A DNA stretch of 64,000 bases, taken from positions 1,426,001 to 1,490,000 of the forward strand of contig NZ_FNNP01000001.1 of assembly GCF_900106805.1 (NCBI RefSeq), written 5' to 3'. Positions 16,926 through 25,919 of this stretch are shown one piece after another. Source of the stretch: Ruegeria halocynthiae. Lineage in GTDB: Bacteria > Pseudomonadota > Alphaproteobacteria > Rhodobacterales > Rhodobacteraceae. Every line of letters begins with the position of its first letter. Position 1 is the stretch's first letter. The notes beneath the pieces are model-generated. The model made no database searches. It was not told the origin of the DNA and was given only the letters and a program-made list of their open reading frames with translations. The translations under genes were made by a program, and so were the position numbers.

Positions 16926-18512
16926 ATGAACGAACAACTCACTCACATGTCGAAGCAGGTCACAGCCGGAAAACTGACCCGCCGTGAATTCATGGGTAAA
17001 GCAGCTGCTTTGGGTGTCTCTGCGGCCATGGCCAGCACCATGTTTGCGAATGCAGCGCGCGCAGCGGGGCCGAAAAAAGGCGGCGATCTGAAATTCGGCC
17101 TGCAAGGTGGTGAATCCACAAACTCGCTGGACCCGGCAACCTATGCAAGCTCGGTCCCGTTTCAGAATGGCAAACAGTTCGGCGACCAACTCGTCGAGGT
17201 CGCGCCAGACGGCACGATCGAGCCACGTCTGGCAGAAAGCGTTGAAGGCAGCGCAGATGCCAAGGTCTGGACCTTCAAGCTTCGCAACGGGGTCGAATTC
17301 CACAACGGCAAGACCATGACCAGCGAAGATGTGCTGAAGACCATGGAACGTCATTCGAACGAAGACTCAAAGTCCGGTGCCCTTGGCATCATGAAAGGCA
17401 TCGAGTCTATGAAGGCCGATGGCGACAATTTCCAGGTCACTCTGAATGAGCCAAATGCCGACCTGCCGTATCTGATGGCCGATTATCACCTGATCATTCA
17501 GCCAGACGGTGGTATGGACAACCCTGCAGCCGGTATCGGGACCGGACCGTACAAATTGGAAGTTGACGAACCGGGCGTCCGCCACTTGTTCACAAAGAAC
17601 GAAAACCACTGGAATAGTGATTTTGGCAACTTTGACAGTGTTGAAGTCGTTGTTATCAATGACGCAACGGCGCGTACCGCGGCGCTGCAATCCGGTCAGG
17701 TGCACGCAGTCAACCGTGTGGAACCCAAAGTTGCCGATCTGCTTGGGCGCGCACCAAATCTGACCGTGAACTCGACCGCCGGCCGTGGTCACTACGTCTT
17801 TATCATGCATTGCGACACGGCACCGTTTGACAACAACGAACTGCGCACAGCGTTGAAATACGCAATCAACCGCGCAGATCTGGTAGACAAGGTGCTGCGG
17901 GGCTATGGCTCGATCGGGAATGACATGCCGATCAACTCGGCCTATCCACTGTTTGACGAAACCATCGAACAACGCGAATTCAGCATCGAAAAAGCCGCTG
18001 AGCACTACAAGAAGTCCGGCCATGATGGTTCGCCGATTATCTTGCGTGTAGCCGATGGCGCCTTCCCAGGTGCCGTAGACGCCGCAGCACTGTTTCAGCA
18101 GACCGCTGCGCAGGCTGGTATCCCGCTGGAAATTAAGCGTGAACCGAACGATGGGTACTGGTCCGAAGTCTGGAATGTTCAGCCGTTCTGTGCGTCGTAC
18201 TGGGGTGGCCGACCTGTACAGGATCAGATGTACTCGACCGCGTATCTGTCGACCGCCGACTGGAACGATACTCGGTTCAAGGTTCAGGCGTTCGATGACA
18301 TGTTGTTCGCGGCAAAGGCGGAACTGGACACCGAAAAACGCAAGGGCATCTACAGTCAGATGGGCCGGATGGTCCGCGACGAAGGAGGCCTGATCTGCCC
18401 GATGTTCAACGACTTTGTCGAGGGTATCAGCAACCAGCTGGATGGTTGGGAATCTGATCCGACACAAGAGATGATGAACGGCAACATTTCCCGCAAAATG
18501 TGGTTCGTTTAA
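16926..18512 (+). CDS. ABC transporter substrate-binding protein, family 5 (dipeptide/oligopeptide type), Tat-exported
   Basis: The periplasmic binding protein of the importer, 528 residues. A twin-arginine signal (LTRREFMGKAAALGVSAAMA) shows export in folded form, with probable cleavage after ARA near residue 40. The SBP_bac_5 domain follows: LAESVEGSADAKVWTFKLRNGVEFHNGK is the family signature. The ligand cannot be read from the sequence; family members bind peptides, opines, nickel, glutathione or sugars. Tat export is unusual for peptide-binding proteins but common in Rhodobacteraceae. First gene of a four-gene operon. Confidence 0.92.
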   Translation: MNEQLTHMSKQVTAGKLTRREFMGKAAALGVSAAMASTMFANAARAAGPKKGGDLKFGLQGGESTNSLDPATYASSVPFQNGKQFGDQLVEVAPDGTIEPRLAESVEGSADAKVWTFKLRNGVEFHNGKTMTSEDVLKTMERHSNEDSKSGALGIMKGIESMKADGDNFQVTLNEPNADLPYLMADYHLIIQPDGGMDNPAAGIGTGPYKLEVDEPGVRHLFTKNENHWNSDFGNFDSVEVVVINDATARTAALQSGQVHAVNRVEPKVADLLGRAPNLTVNSTAGRGHYVFIMHCDTAPFDNNELRTALKYAINRADLVDKVLRGYGSIGNDMPINSAYPLFDETIEQREFSIEKAAEHYKKSGHDGSPIILRVADGAFPGAVDAAALFQQTAAQAGIPLEIKREPNDGYWSEVWNVQPFCASYWGGRPVQDQMYSTAYLSTADWNDTRFKVQAFDDMLFAAKAELDTEKRKGIYSQMGRMVRDEGGLICPMFNDFVEGISNQLDGWESDPTQEMMNGNISRKMWFV

Positions 18513-18527
18513 AACGGGCTACGGATA

Positions 18528-19484
18528 ATGCATCCTATCATCAAACTGGTTTCCCAGCGCCTCGCGCTGGGATTCCTATTGCTGTTCGGCGCTTCGGCCT
18601 TGATCTTTGGCCTGACCGAAGCCCTTCCCGGAGACGCCGCGCAAGCCGTCCTGGGGCAGTCCGCCACCCCCGAGGCCTTGGCTAACCTCCGCGAAGAAAT
18701 GGGTCTGAACCGCCCCGCCATGACCCGCTACTTCGAATGGTTAGGGGGTATCGTTCAAGGTGATCTGGGCCAATCCCTGACCAACAAGCTTGATATTGCC
18801 GAGAGCATTGGGAAACGCCTTGGAAACACGCTGTTTCTGGCTTGTGTGGCTGCTATCGTGTCCGTTCCACTTGCGATCTTTCTGGGGCTTCTTGCCGTCC
18901 GGTACCGCAACCGCTGGCCGGATAAACTGATTTCCGGCATCACGCTGACTACGGTTTCAATCCCGGAATTTCTGATCGGTTATGTGGTGATCTACTACGT
19001 CTCGGTCAAACTGGGATGGTTTTCCTCGCTGGCGATGATCAACGATTCCATGTCCTTTGGGCAAAAGCTGTATGCGATAGCTCTGCCGGCCTTTGTGCTG
19101 ACGTTGGTGGTACTGGCGCAGATGATGCGGATGACACGCGCAGCAATTCTAAACCTCATGCAATCGGCCTATATCGAAACGGCCGAGCTGAAGGGCCTGA
19201 GCACGTTTCAGGTCATTGCGCGGCACGCCTTTCCCAATGCCATTTCTCCGATCGTGAACGTCGTGATGCTGAATCTCGCCTATCTGGTAGTGGGTGTTGT
19301 CGTGGTCGAGGTTGTGTTCGTCTATCCCGGCATGGGGCAATACCTTGTGGACGCTGTGACCAAGCGTGACGTGCCTGTCGTTCTGGCCTGCGGCGTTGTG
19401 TTTGCAGCCGTTTATATCGGCCTGAACATGGTCGCGGATATCGTGTCGATCCTTGCCAATCCAAGACTGAGGCATCCGAAATGA
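18528..19484 (+). CDS. ABC transporter permease, DppB/OppB type
   Basis: One of two inner-membrane permease subunits, 318 residues with six predicted membrane segments. The N-terminus has the DppB-type region EALPGDAAQAVLGQSATPEAL (split here from the flanking residues) and the cytoplasmic EAA loop is IETAELKGLSTFQVIARHAFPNAISP in part, which contacts the ATPase. It starts 15 bases after the binding-protein gene and overlaps the next permease gene by four bases (ATGA). Confidence 0.93.
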   Translation: MHPIIKLVSQRLALGFLLLFGASALIFGLTEALPGDAAQAVLGQSATPEALANLREEMGLNRPAMTRYFEWLGGIVQGDLGQSLTNKLDIAESIGKRLGNTLFLACVAAIVSVPLAIFLGLLAVRYRNRWPDKLISGITLTTVSIPEFLIGYVVIYYVSVKLGWFSSLAMINDSMSFGQKLYAIALPAFVLTLVVLAQMMRMTRAAILNLMQSAYIETAELKGLSTFQVIARHAFPNAISPIVNVVMLNLAYLVVGVVVVEVVFVYPGMGQYLVDAVTKRDVPVVLACGVVFAAVYIGLNMVADIVSILANPRLRHPK

Positions 19485-20299
19485 CAAAGAATATTCCTCT
19501 TTCGGCACTGATTGGCCTTGTGTTCACCGGCGCATATTTCTTTGTGGCGATCGCTGCCCCTTTGATTGCGCCCTATGGAATGGCAGAAGTGGTTGGCGAT
19601 GTCTGGGAGCCCGCCAGCTCTAAGCATCTGCTCGGGACCGACAATATCGGTCGGGACCTGCTGACCCGCATGATCTATGGTGGGCGTACAACGATCTTCA
19701 TCGCAGCGGCCGCAACTCTGCTCAGCTTTCTGACCGGTACGTCGCTGGGCTTGCTGGCGGCGGTTCTGGGCGGATGGGCCGATCAGGCGCTCAGCCGGAC
19801 GGTTGACCTGATCATGTCGATTCCAACGCTGATCCTTGCGCTGGTCATTCTGGCAATCGTTCCGGTGACCGTCCCGATCCTAATCCTTGTGATGGGCTTG
19901 CTGGATGCCACGCGTCCCTATCGACTGTCACGATCCGTTGCGGTGGACATCAACGTAATGGACTATGTTGAAGCCGCCAAACTGCGTGGCGAGGGGCGTG
20001 CCTGGATCATCTTCCGGGAAATCCTGCCAAATGCGCTGTCACCTCTGGTGGCCGAATTCGGATTGCGGTTCATCTTCATGGTTCTGTTCATTTCTACCCT
20101 GTCCTTCCTTGGGCTTGGCGTTCAACCGCCGCTGGCGGATTGGGGCGGCATCGTGAAAGAGAACAAAGACGGCATCGTTTATGGCATTGGCGCGGCACTT
20201 TACCCCGCTGTGGCCATCGCGACGCTGGCAATCTCGGTCAACCTTGTCGCTGACTGGGTTCTGAACCGTACCACATCGCTGAAAGGAGGCCGGGGATGA
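19481..20299 (+). CDS. ABC transporter permease, DppC/OppC type
   Basis: The second permease, 272 residues. The loop IAPYGMAEVVGD and the motif HLLGTDNIGRDLLTRMIYGGR near residues 45-65 are diagnostic of DppC-type permeases. The EAA loop reads YVEAAKLRGEGRAWIIFREIL. It overlaps both neighbours by four bases (ATGA at each end), so the operon is tightly coupled and the subunits are made in equal amounts. Confidence 0.93.
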   Translation: MTKNIPLSALIGLVFTGAYFFVAIAAPLIAPYGMAEVVGDVWEPASSKHLLGTDNIGRDLLTRMIYGGRTTIFIAAAATLLSFLTGTSLGLLAAVLGGWADQALSRTVDLIMSIPTLILALVILAIVPVTVPILILVMGLLDATRPYRLSRSVAVDINVMDYVEAAKLRGEGRAWIIFREILPNALSPLVAEFGLRFIFMVLFISTLSFLGLGVQPPLADWGGIVKENKDGIVYGIGAALYPAVAIATLAISVNLVADWVLNRTTSLKGGRG

Positions 20300-21933
20300 G
20301 TGATACCCTTCTCAAGGTCCGCGACCTCAAAATCGGCGCGACCGTCTACCCGCCGGGTGAGAAACCCCATGACATCGAAATCGTGCACGGGGTCAGCTTT
20401 GACCTCGCGCCCGGTAAGGTGCTGGGCTTGATCGGCGAATCCGGTGCCGGGAAATCCACAATTGGCCTGGCCTCGATGGCCTATGGCCGGGGTGGCGTTG
20501 AAATCACCGGCGGCGAAGTTTGGGTCAACGGGCGCGATATCATGAAGTCGTCTGTGGGCGATGTCCGCAATCTGCGCGGCGGTGAGGTGACGTATGTCTC
20601 GCAATCCGCCGCGGCGTCCTTCAATCCGGCCAAGAAGATCATGGATCAGGTGGTTGAAGCCGCAGTAGAGCATAAGAAATTTTCGCGTAAAGAGGCCGAA
20701 GCCCGCGCGCGCGAATTGTTTGCCAAGCTGGGCCTGCCAGATCCGGACAACATCGGCGATCGGTATCCGCATCAGGTGTCGGGCGGTCAGTTGCAACGCT
20801 GTATGACGGCGCTTGCGCTATGTCCTGAACCTGATCTGGTCGTGTTTGACGAACCCACGACAGCGCTTGATGTGACGACTCAAATTGACGTTCTGATGGC
20901 CATCAAAGAGGCTATTGCCGCGACCGGCGTTGCCGCGCTTTACATTACTCATGATCTTGCCGTTGTCGCTCAGGTCAGCGACGACATCATGGTTCTGCGT
21001 ATGGGCAATACCGTTGAGTACGGCAATACCGATCAGATCATCAACAACCCGCAAGAAGAATACACGCAGGCGCTGGTTTCGGTGCGCTCGATTGAGCATG
21101 AAGAGAAACAGCCATCGCCTGATCCTGTGCTAAGCGTTGATGGGATCACCGCGCGCTACAAAGGCTTGAACTTCGACGTTCTACACAACGTCAATGTCGA
21201 GCTTCATCCGGGGCAGACACTGGCTGTAGTGGGCGAATCCGGTTCGGGAAAATCAACGCTTGCGCGGGTAATCACCGGTTTGCTGCCGCCTCGCGATGGC
21301 GAGATCACCTTTGCAGGACGCAAGCTCAGTTCTGATCTGAAGGGCCGTTCGCGTGAAGACTTACGCGAATTGCAGATGATCTATCAGATGGCTGACGTTG
21401 CCATGAATCCGCGTCAAACCGTCGGGACGATCATCGGGCGTCCGTTGGAGTTCTATTTCAACTTACGTGGTTCGGAAAAGCGCAAACGGATCGTCGAATT
21501 GCTGGATGAGATCGAGCTGGGTGAAAAGTACATGGATCGCTACCCGGCGGAACTGTCCGGCGGCCAGAAACAGCGCGTCTGCATCGCAAGATCTCTGGCG
21601 GCAAAGCCGAAGATGATCATCTGTGATGAAGTCACTTCGGCCCTCGACCCGCTGGTCGCCGATGGCATTCTAAAGCTGTTGCTCGACCTACAGAAGATCG
21701 AGGATGTGGCTTATCTGTTCATCACCCACGATCTGGCGACAGTACGGGCAATCAGTGACAGTATTGCCGTTATGTATCAGGGTCGCGTGGTGCGCTATGG
21801 CCCCAAATCACAGGTATTGAGCCCACCCTTCGACGACTACACCGACCTGCTGCTTAGCTCAGTTCCCGAGATGCATCTTGGTTGGCTGGAAGAGGTTGTC
21901 GCCCACCGCAAGATGGAAAGTGCGGGGAACTAA
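20296..21933 (+). CDS. ABC transporter fused ATPase, DppD-DppF type
   Basis: A single 545-residue protein with two nucleotide-binding domains, replacing separate DppD and DppF. Domain 1 (about 1-265): Walker A GESGAGKST, signature VSGGQLQRC, Walker B DLVVFDEPT. Domain 2 (about 275-545): Walker A GESGSGKST, signature LSGGQKQRV, Walker B KMIICDEVT. Each ends with the oligopeptide-transporter type C-terminal region. The reading frame is continuous, so this is a natural fusion and not a frameshift repair. It closes the operon and is followed by a terminator. Confidence 0.93.
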   Translation: MSDTLLKVRDLKIGATVYPPGEKPHDIEIVHGVSFDLAPGKVLGLIGESGAGKSTIGLASMAYGRGGVEITGGEVWVNGRDIMKSSVGDVRNLRGGEVTYVSQSAAASFNPAKKIMDQVVEAAVEHKKFSRKEAEARARELFAKLGLPDPDNIGDRYPHQVSGGQLQRCMTALALCPEPDLVVFDEPTTALDVTTQIDVLMAIKEAIAATGVAALYITHDLAVVAQVSDDIMVLRMGNTVEYGNTDQIINNPQEEYTQALVSVRSIEHEEKQPSPDPVLSVDGITARYKGLNFDVLHNVNVELHPGQTLAVVGESGSGKSTLARVITGLLPPRDGEITFAGRKLSSDLKGRSREDLRELQMIYQMADVAMNPRQTVGTIIGRPLEFYFNLRGSEKRKRIVELLDEIELGEKYMDRYPAELSGGQKQRVCIARSLAAKPKMIICDEVTSALDPLVADGILKLLLDLQKIEDVAYLFITHDLATVRAISDSIAVMYQGRVVRYGPKSQVLSPPFDDYTDLLLSSVPEMHLGWLEEVVAHRKMESAGN

Positions 21934-21967
21934 TCCCGGCCTTTTTGTGAAAACTGGAAGACAATTC

Positions 21968-22007
21968 AAAATCCCGGCGTTTGCCCAAAATTAGACGTCG
22001 GGATTTT
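21968..22007 (+). terminator. Probable intrinsic terminator of the ABC importer operon
   Basis: AAAATCCCGGCG (21968-21979) pairs with CGTCGGGATTTT (21996-22007) with one G-T wobble, around a 16-base loop. The T run is the 3' arm itself (ATTTT then GCTATTT). It stands 35 bases after the fused ATPase gene. Confidence 0.65.
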
Positions 22008-22092
22008 GCTATTTGAGGCGCAATCGTGCAGCCCTGAATGAACGAATCTCATAAGTTCGCCCGAAAGAAAACTCACTAACAGGGGCCAGAAC

Positions 22093-22929
22093 ATGGACCG
22101 CAAACTGCTTTTGATTATTTTGGACGGCGTACCTTGGCGCAATTTCCGCCGTCTGTTTGGCAATCTGGAAGGATGGGTTGACAGCGGTGATGCGCGGGTC
22201 TGGAAACTGCGCTCTGTCCTACCTTCGACATCAGCCAGTTGCTACGCTTCGATCCATACCGGTGTCACACCGCAAGAGCATGGCTGCACCGGTAATGGCA
22301 ACGTGTTCCGACTAGCCCACAAGGACGTCTTCAGCCAGGTGCGTGAGGCAGGTGGTGTGACCGGAGCTGTCACCCACAGCTTCTGGTCGCAGTTCTTCAA
22401 TCGTCACCCATTCGACTACGTTCGCGACGTGGAGTATGACGAGCCCGATAGCGAAACTATTAGCCATGGCCGGTTTCACTCGATGACGGGATACGGCAAA
22501 GCCAACCAGATGACTCCCTCGGATGTCGATCTGTTTGCCTCGCTCACCAACCTGTGTCTGCGGTTTGGGCTGGATTATGGCATTTTGCACACCTGTACGC
22601 TGGACAGCATGGGGCATCGGTTCTTCCACGATTGTGAAGAGATGGACCATGCCTGTTTTATCATGGACGAAATGCTGGCCCCGTTCATCCCTCGCTGGCG
22701 GCAGCTTGGTTATGACGTCATCGTGACGGCCGATCACGGTCAGGACGAACGCGGTCACCACGGTGGGCGCGGCCAGTTGCAGCAGGAAACTGCCCTCTAT
22801 TATTTTGGCGATGCCGAGGGACCCGATCCCGATACAGTGATCGACCAGCTTCAGCTTGCGCCGACTATCCTTCAGCGCATGGGAGCGCCAGCTGCGGATA
22901 CTATGAAAGCCAAACCGTTCCTGATCTGA
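22093..22929 (+). CDS. Alkaline-phosphatase-superfamily protein (type I phosphodiesterase/nucleotide pyrophosphatase-like)
   Basis: 278 residues, no signal peptide. The metal-site motifs of the superfamily are present: IILDGVPW at the N-terminus (Asp11), a Ser/Thr-rich nucleophile segment LPSTSASCYASIHTG near 42-56, LDSMGHRFFHD near 173, and TADHGQDERGHHGG near 218. It resembles phosphodiesterases of the autotaxin/NPP group. Its placement just downstream of the importer, although after a terminator, suggests it may process an imported phosphoester. That link is inference from position alone. Confidence 0.75.
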   Translation: MDRKLLLIILDGVPWRNFRRLFGNLEGWVDSGDARVWKLRSVLPSTSASCYASIHTGVTPQEHGCTGNGNVFRLAHKDVFSQVREAGGVTGAVTHSFWSQFFNRHPFDYVRDVEYDEPDSETISHGRFHSMTGYGKANQMTPSDVDLFASLTNLCLRFGLDYGILHTCTLDSMGHRFFHDCEEMDHACFIMDEMLAPFIPRWRQLGYDVIVTADHGQDERGHHGGRGQLQQETALYYFGDAEGPDPDTVIDQLQLAPTILQRMGAPAADTMKAKPFLI

Positions 22930-22935
22930 GGCGGT

Positions 22936-23859
22936 TCAATCGTATGACCAAATCCCCTGCCCTAGCGCCTCGACGGCCACGGAAATGCGTTCAAAACTGT
23001 CCGCAGCGCGCTTGACGGATGTTCGGGCGCGCAAATATCCATGGACCAAACCGGCCTCGTTGATGCAATGCGCCTGACCTCCTGCGGCGATGATCCGGTC
23101 GCAATAGGCCGATCCATCATCGCGCAGCGGATCACAATCAGCGGTCACGACAACGGTCGGCGGAAGCCCTGAGAAATCGTCGTCCTGCAATGGGGCGTAT
23201 GTCGGGTCGTTGTGGGGCGCAGAGCCTTTACAACGAACTGCCTCATAGAACCGGATATCGTCCAATGTCAGCAGCGGGGCATTGGCGTGCTCGACATACG
23301 ATCCTGCTGAGGTATCGCCCCCTAAACCGGGATAGATGAGAACCTGCCCCAGAACGTTCTCCAGGCGACCTCGGCTGTGATGCGCAATGGCTGCGGCCAG
23401 GTTGCCACCCGCGCTGTCACCGACAAGCACAATGGGATCGCCATATTCGCGGTTCACCCAGCGCGTCACGGCCCAGCTATCCTGAAACTGCGCCGGGTGC
23501 ACGTGCTCAGGACATAACCGATAGTCTACGGAAATGATCCGATAGCCCGTTTGCGCGCAGAGTTCCGCACAGACATCATCATGACTGTCCAGTCCACCAA
23601 CCACAAAACCGCCGCCGTGAAAGTAAATCACATTCCGGGTGGGGTCGCCGGCAGTGTACACGCGAACAGGCACGCCATCGGCAGGCCTGTCTTGCACCTC
23701 GATACCTTGCGGGCGGGGTTGGCGAAACTCCTTACACATTGTGTCATATACCCGTCGCTGGTCAGCAATGGACATCTCGACCGTATCATCGGGATAGCTT
23801 TCGGCTGTACGCCGGATGAAATCCCAGGTTTCTTCGTCGATCAGACGCTCATAGTCCAT
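22936..23859 (-). CDS. Alpha/beta-hydrolase esterase, HSL family
   Basis: A 307-residue carboxylesterase of the hormone-sensitive-lipase family. The oxyanion motif HGGGFV near residue 80 and the nucleophile motif VGDSAGGN near 147 are intact, and catalytic Asp and His lie in TADCDPLRDDG and GLVHGYLR. The gene stands 12 bases after the acyl-CoA synthetase gene on the same strand, so the two may be one operon; an esterase that frees a carboxylic acid would feed such a synthetase. The natural substrate is unknown. Confidence 0.85.
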   Translation of the reverse strand: MDYERLIDEETWDFIRRTAESYPDDTVEMSIADQRRVYDTMCKEFRQPRPQGIEVQDRPADGVPVRVYTAGDPTRNVIYFHGGGFVVGGLDSHDDVCAELCAQTGYRIISVDYRLCPEHVHPAQFQDSWAVTRWVNREYGDPIVLVGDSAGGNLAAAIAHHSRGRLENVLGQVLIYPGLGGDTSAGSYVEHANAPLLTLDDIRFYEAVRCKGSAPHNDPTYAPLQDDDFSGLPPTVVVTADCDPLRDDGSAYCDRIIAAGGQAHCINEAGLVHGYLRARTSVKRAADSFERISVAVEALGQGIWSYD

Positions 23860-23871
23860 TGTTCCTCCGGA

Positions 23872-25761
23872 TTATTCAGACCACTCCCATGGCCGGGTAA
23901 ACGCGCCCAGCACCTTGGCTACATCGTCCTCGGAGGAGCCCTTCGCGTCAAGCTGCGCGACAAGCCCGCGTTTCTTGTCGTCAATCACCGAAACGACCCG
24001 CGCGGCCACACCCGCAGCTTCCAGCGCGCCATTGTAAATACGCGTGATCGCATGTTTGCGCAGATCAGGTTTGAACACCTTGCCGACGGCGGTTTTTGGC
24101 AGTTCGCCCAGAATAGTCATATGCTTGGGCTGCGCTGCGCGTTCATGAACGTGAACCTTGCAATAGTCCATCAGCTCTTTTTCCGTGACCGAGGCCCCGT
24201 CGACCAGTTCAACAAAGGCACAAGGCAACTCACCCGCATGGGCGTCCGGCTGTCCGATCGCACCGGCAAATGCAACAGCCTCGTGGCCAAGCAGCGCCTC
24301 TTCGATTTCGGCGGGATCTATATTGTGGCCGCCGCGAATGATCAGGTCCTTGGCGCGACCAGTGATCCACAGATAGCCATCTTCGTCGAACCGGCCCAAA
24401 TCGCCTGTACGCAGATATTTGTCAAAGTGATACAAGTTCGTGTTCTTGTCGGCCTCGGTATAGGTGTTGCCCGCATAGACACCCGGGTTCGAGATGCAGA
24501 TTTCACCCACTTGTTCAGCAGCGCATTCGCTGGGGCCATCCGGTCCGTCCTGCAGGATTTTGACATCTGTATAGGGGAAGGGAATTCCGATCGAGCCGAT
24601 CTTCTTTTCTCCATCGACGGGGTTGCACGAGACCAAACAGGTCGCTTCGGTCAAACCATAACCTTCAACAATGGTCACTCCTGTGGCTTCCTCGAACCGT
24701 CGGAACAACTCAACTGGCAGCGGGGCCGAACCAGAAAAGGCGGTTTTCACGCTTGATATGTCTGCATCAACCGGACGCTGCATCTTAGCTGAAATCGCGG
24801 TTGGAACCGTGATGATGAACGAAACTTTCCAGCGTTCGATTAGCTTCCAGAAATTGTCGAACACTCCGTCTCCACGATACCCGGCAGGTGTTGGGAAGAT
24901 TACGTGCGCTCCCGACGACACGGCCGCCATCACGATCACATGCACCGCAAAGACGTGGAACATCGGAAGAGGGCACATAATGACATCGTTTTCGTCAAAC
25001 AGCAGCGTCTGACCCAACCAACCGTTGTAGATCAGGCCCGAATACTTGTGCTGCGCAACTTTTGGCATACCGGTCGTGCCGCCGGTGTGGAAATAACAGG
25101 CAACGCGATCCTCGCTGCTGTCTTCGAAGTTCAGCGTTTTCGCGTGCTTGTTCAACTCTGCGTTGAAGTTCTTGTAGTCCGCATGGGCCAGTTTTTCCTT
25201 GTCGCCCATCTTGGGGCGCAAGAACGGCACCAACCAGGATTTGGGCGGTGTCAGATAGCGGTTCAGGTCGATCTCGAGGATCGTGTTGACCCCTGGCGCA
25301 TGGCGCACAGCCTCTTCGACCTTCTGCGCTACATCCGTTTTGGGAAAGGATTTCAGCGTGACCACAACCTTCGCCTTGGTCTCGCGCAGGATTGCGGCAA
25401 TCTGCTCGGGCTCCAGCAGCGGGTTGATCGGGTTCACGATCCCCGCCACTGCACCGCCCATCATGGTGACCAGAGTCTCGTTACAGTTCGGCAAAACATA
25501 GGCCACCACGTCCTTTTCACCGATCCCCAGCGATCGGAACAGGTTGGCTGCCTGATTGACCTTGCCCAGAAGTTCCGACCAGGTCAGCGTCTCGGCCTTG
25601 TCCCTGGGCCCCGAGAGCAACTGAAAGCTGATCGCCTTGTGGTTCGGGAACCTGCCCGCTGTCCGTGACAAAAGCTGATGGAATGTCGCGGGAACATCCC
25701 GCTCTTTCCACGGCATCTCCTGCTCGATACGTGCCTTGTCTTCGCTTCCCACAAAGGCCAT
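23872..25761 (-). CDS. Acyl-CoA synthetase (AMP-binding, class I adenylate-forming)
   Basis: Activates a carboxylic acid to its CoA thioester through an acyl-AMP. 629 residues, with the P-loop-like FHTGGTTGMPK near 230, EGYGLTEAT near 377, and the hinge region YLRTGDLGRFDEDGYLWITGR near 455. The catalytic Lys is in TAVGKVFKPDLR near 570, and about 55 residues follow it as an unusual C-terminal extension, present in a group of Alphaproteobacteria 'acyl-CoA synthetases'. Chain length cannot be read from the sequence. Operon with the esterase. Confidence 0.88.
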   Translation of the reverse strand: MAFVGSEDKARIEQEMPWKERDVPATFHQLLSRTAGRFPNHKAISFQLLSGPRDKAETLTWSELLGKVNQAANLFRSLGIGEKDVVAYVLPNCNETLVTMMGGAVAGIVNPINPLLEPEQIAAILRETKAKVVVTLKSFPKTDVAQKVEEAVRHAPGVNTILEIDLNRYLTPPKSWLVPFLRPKMGDKEKLAHADYKNFNAELNKHAKTLNFEDSSEDRVACYFHTGGTTGMPKVAQHKYSGLIYNGWLGQTLLFDENDVIMCPLPMFHVFAVHVIVMAAVSSGAHVIFPTPAGYRGDGVFDNFWKLIERWKVSFIITVPTAISAKMQRPVDADISSVKTAFSGSAPLPVELFRRFEEATGVTIVEGYGLTEATCLVSCNPVDGEKKIGSIGIPFPYTDVKILQDGPDGPSECAAEQVGEICISNPGVYAGNTYTEADKNTNLYHFDKYLRTGDLGRFDEDGYLWITGRAKDLIIRGGHNIDPAEIEEALLGHEAVAFAGAIGQPDAHAGELPCAFVELVDGASVTEKELMDYCKVHVHERAAQPKHMTILGELPKTAVGKVFKPDLRKHAITRIYNGALEAAGVAARVVSVIDDKKRGLVAQLDAKGSSEDDVAKVLGAFTRPWEWSE

Positions 25762-25881
25762 GTGGCTCCTCCCCTATTCTCTCCCGTGTCATGCACGGGC
25801 TTGTCCGCCGCCTCCAAGATGGAAGCAAAACACACCACGCGCAAGCAACGGCTTAGCTGTCAGGTCCGAGAAAATGTAGAA

Positions 25882-25917
25882 TGACGCTACGGCGAAACGG
25901 GATCTTCCGGAGCGTCA
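25882..25917 (-). terminator. Hairpin downstream of the ABC exporter gene
   Basis: An inverted repeat with one internal mismatch, GACGCT(A)CGG near 25883-25892 pairing with CCG(G)AGCGTC at 25908-25917. Read on the minus strand it starts three bases after the exporter stop codon and is followed by TTCTACATTTTC, only weakly U-rich. Probably a terminator between the exporter gene and the acyl-CoA synthetase unit. Confidence 0.4.
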
Positions 25918-25919
25918 CT

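Noticed and set aside
20296..21933. Frameshift or assembly fusion of dppD and dppF
   Set aside because: The frame is continuous, both ATPase domains are complete, and double-ATPase fusions are common in this transporter family in Alphaproteobacteria.
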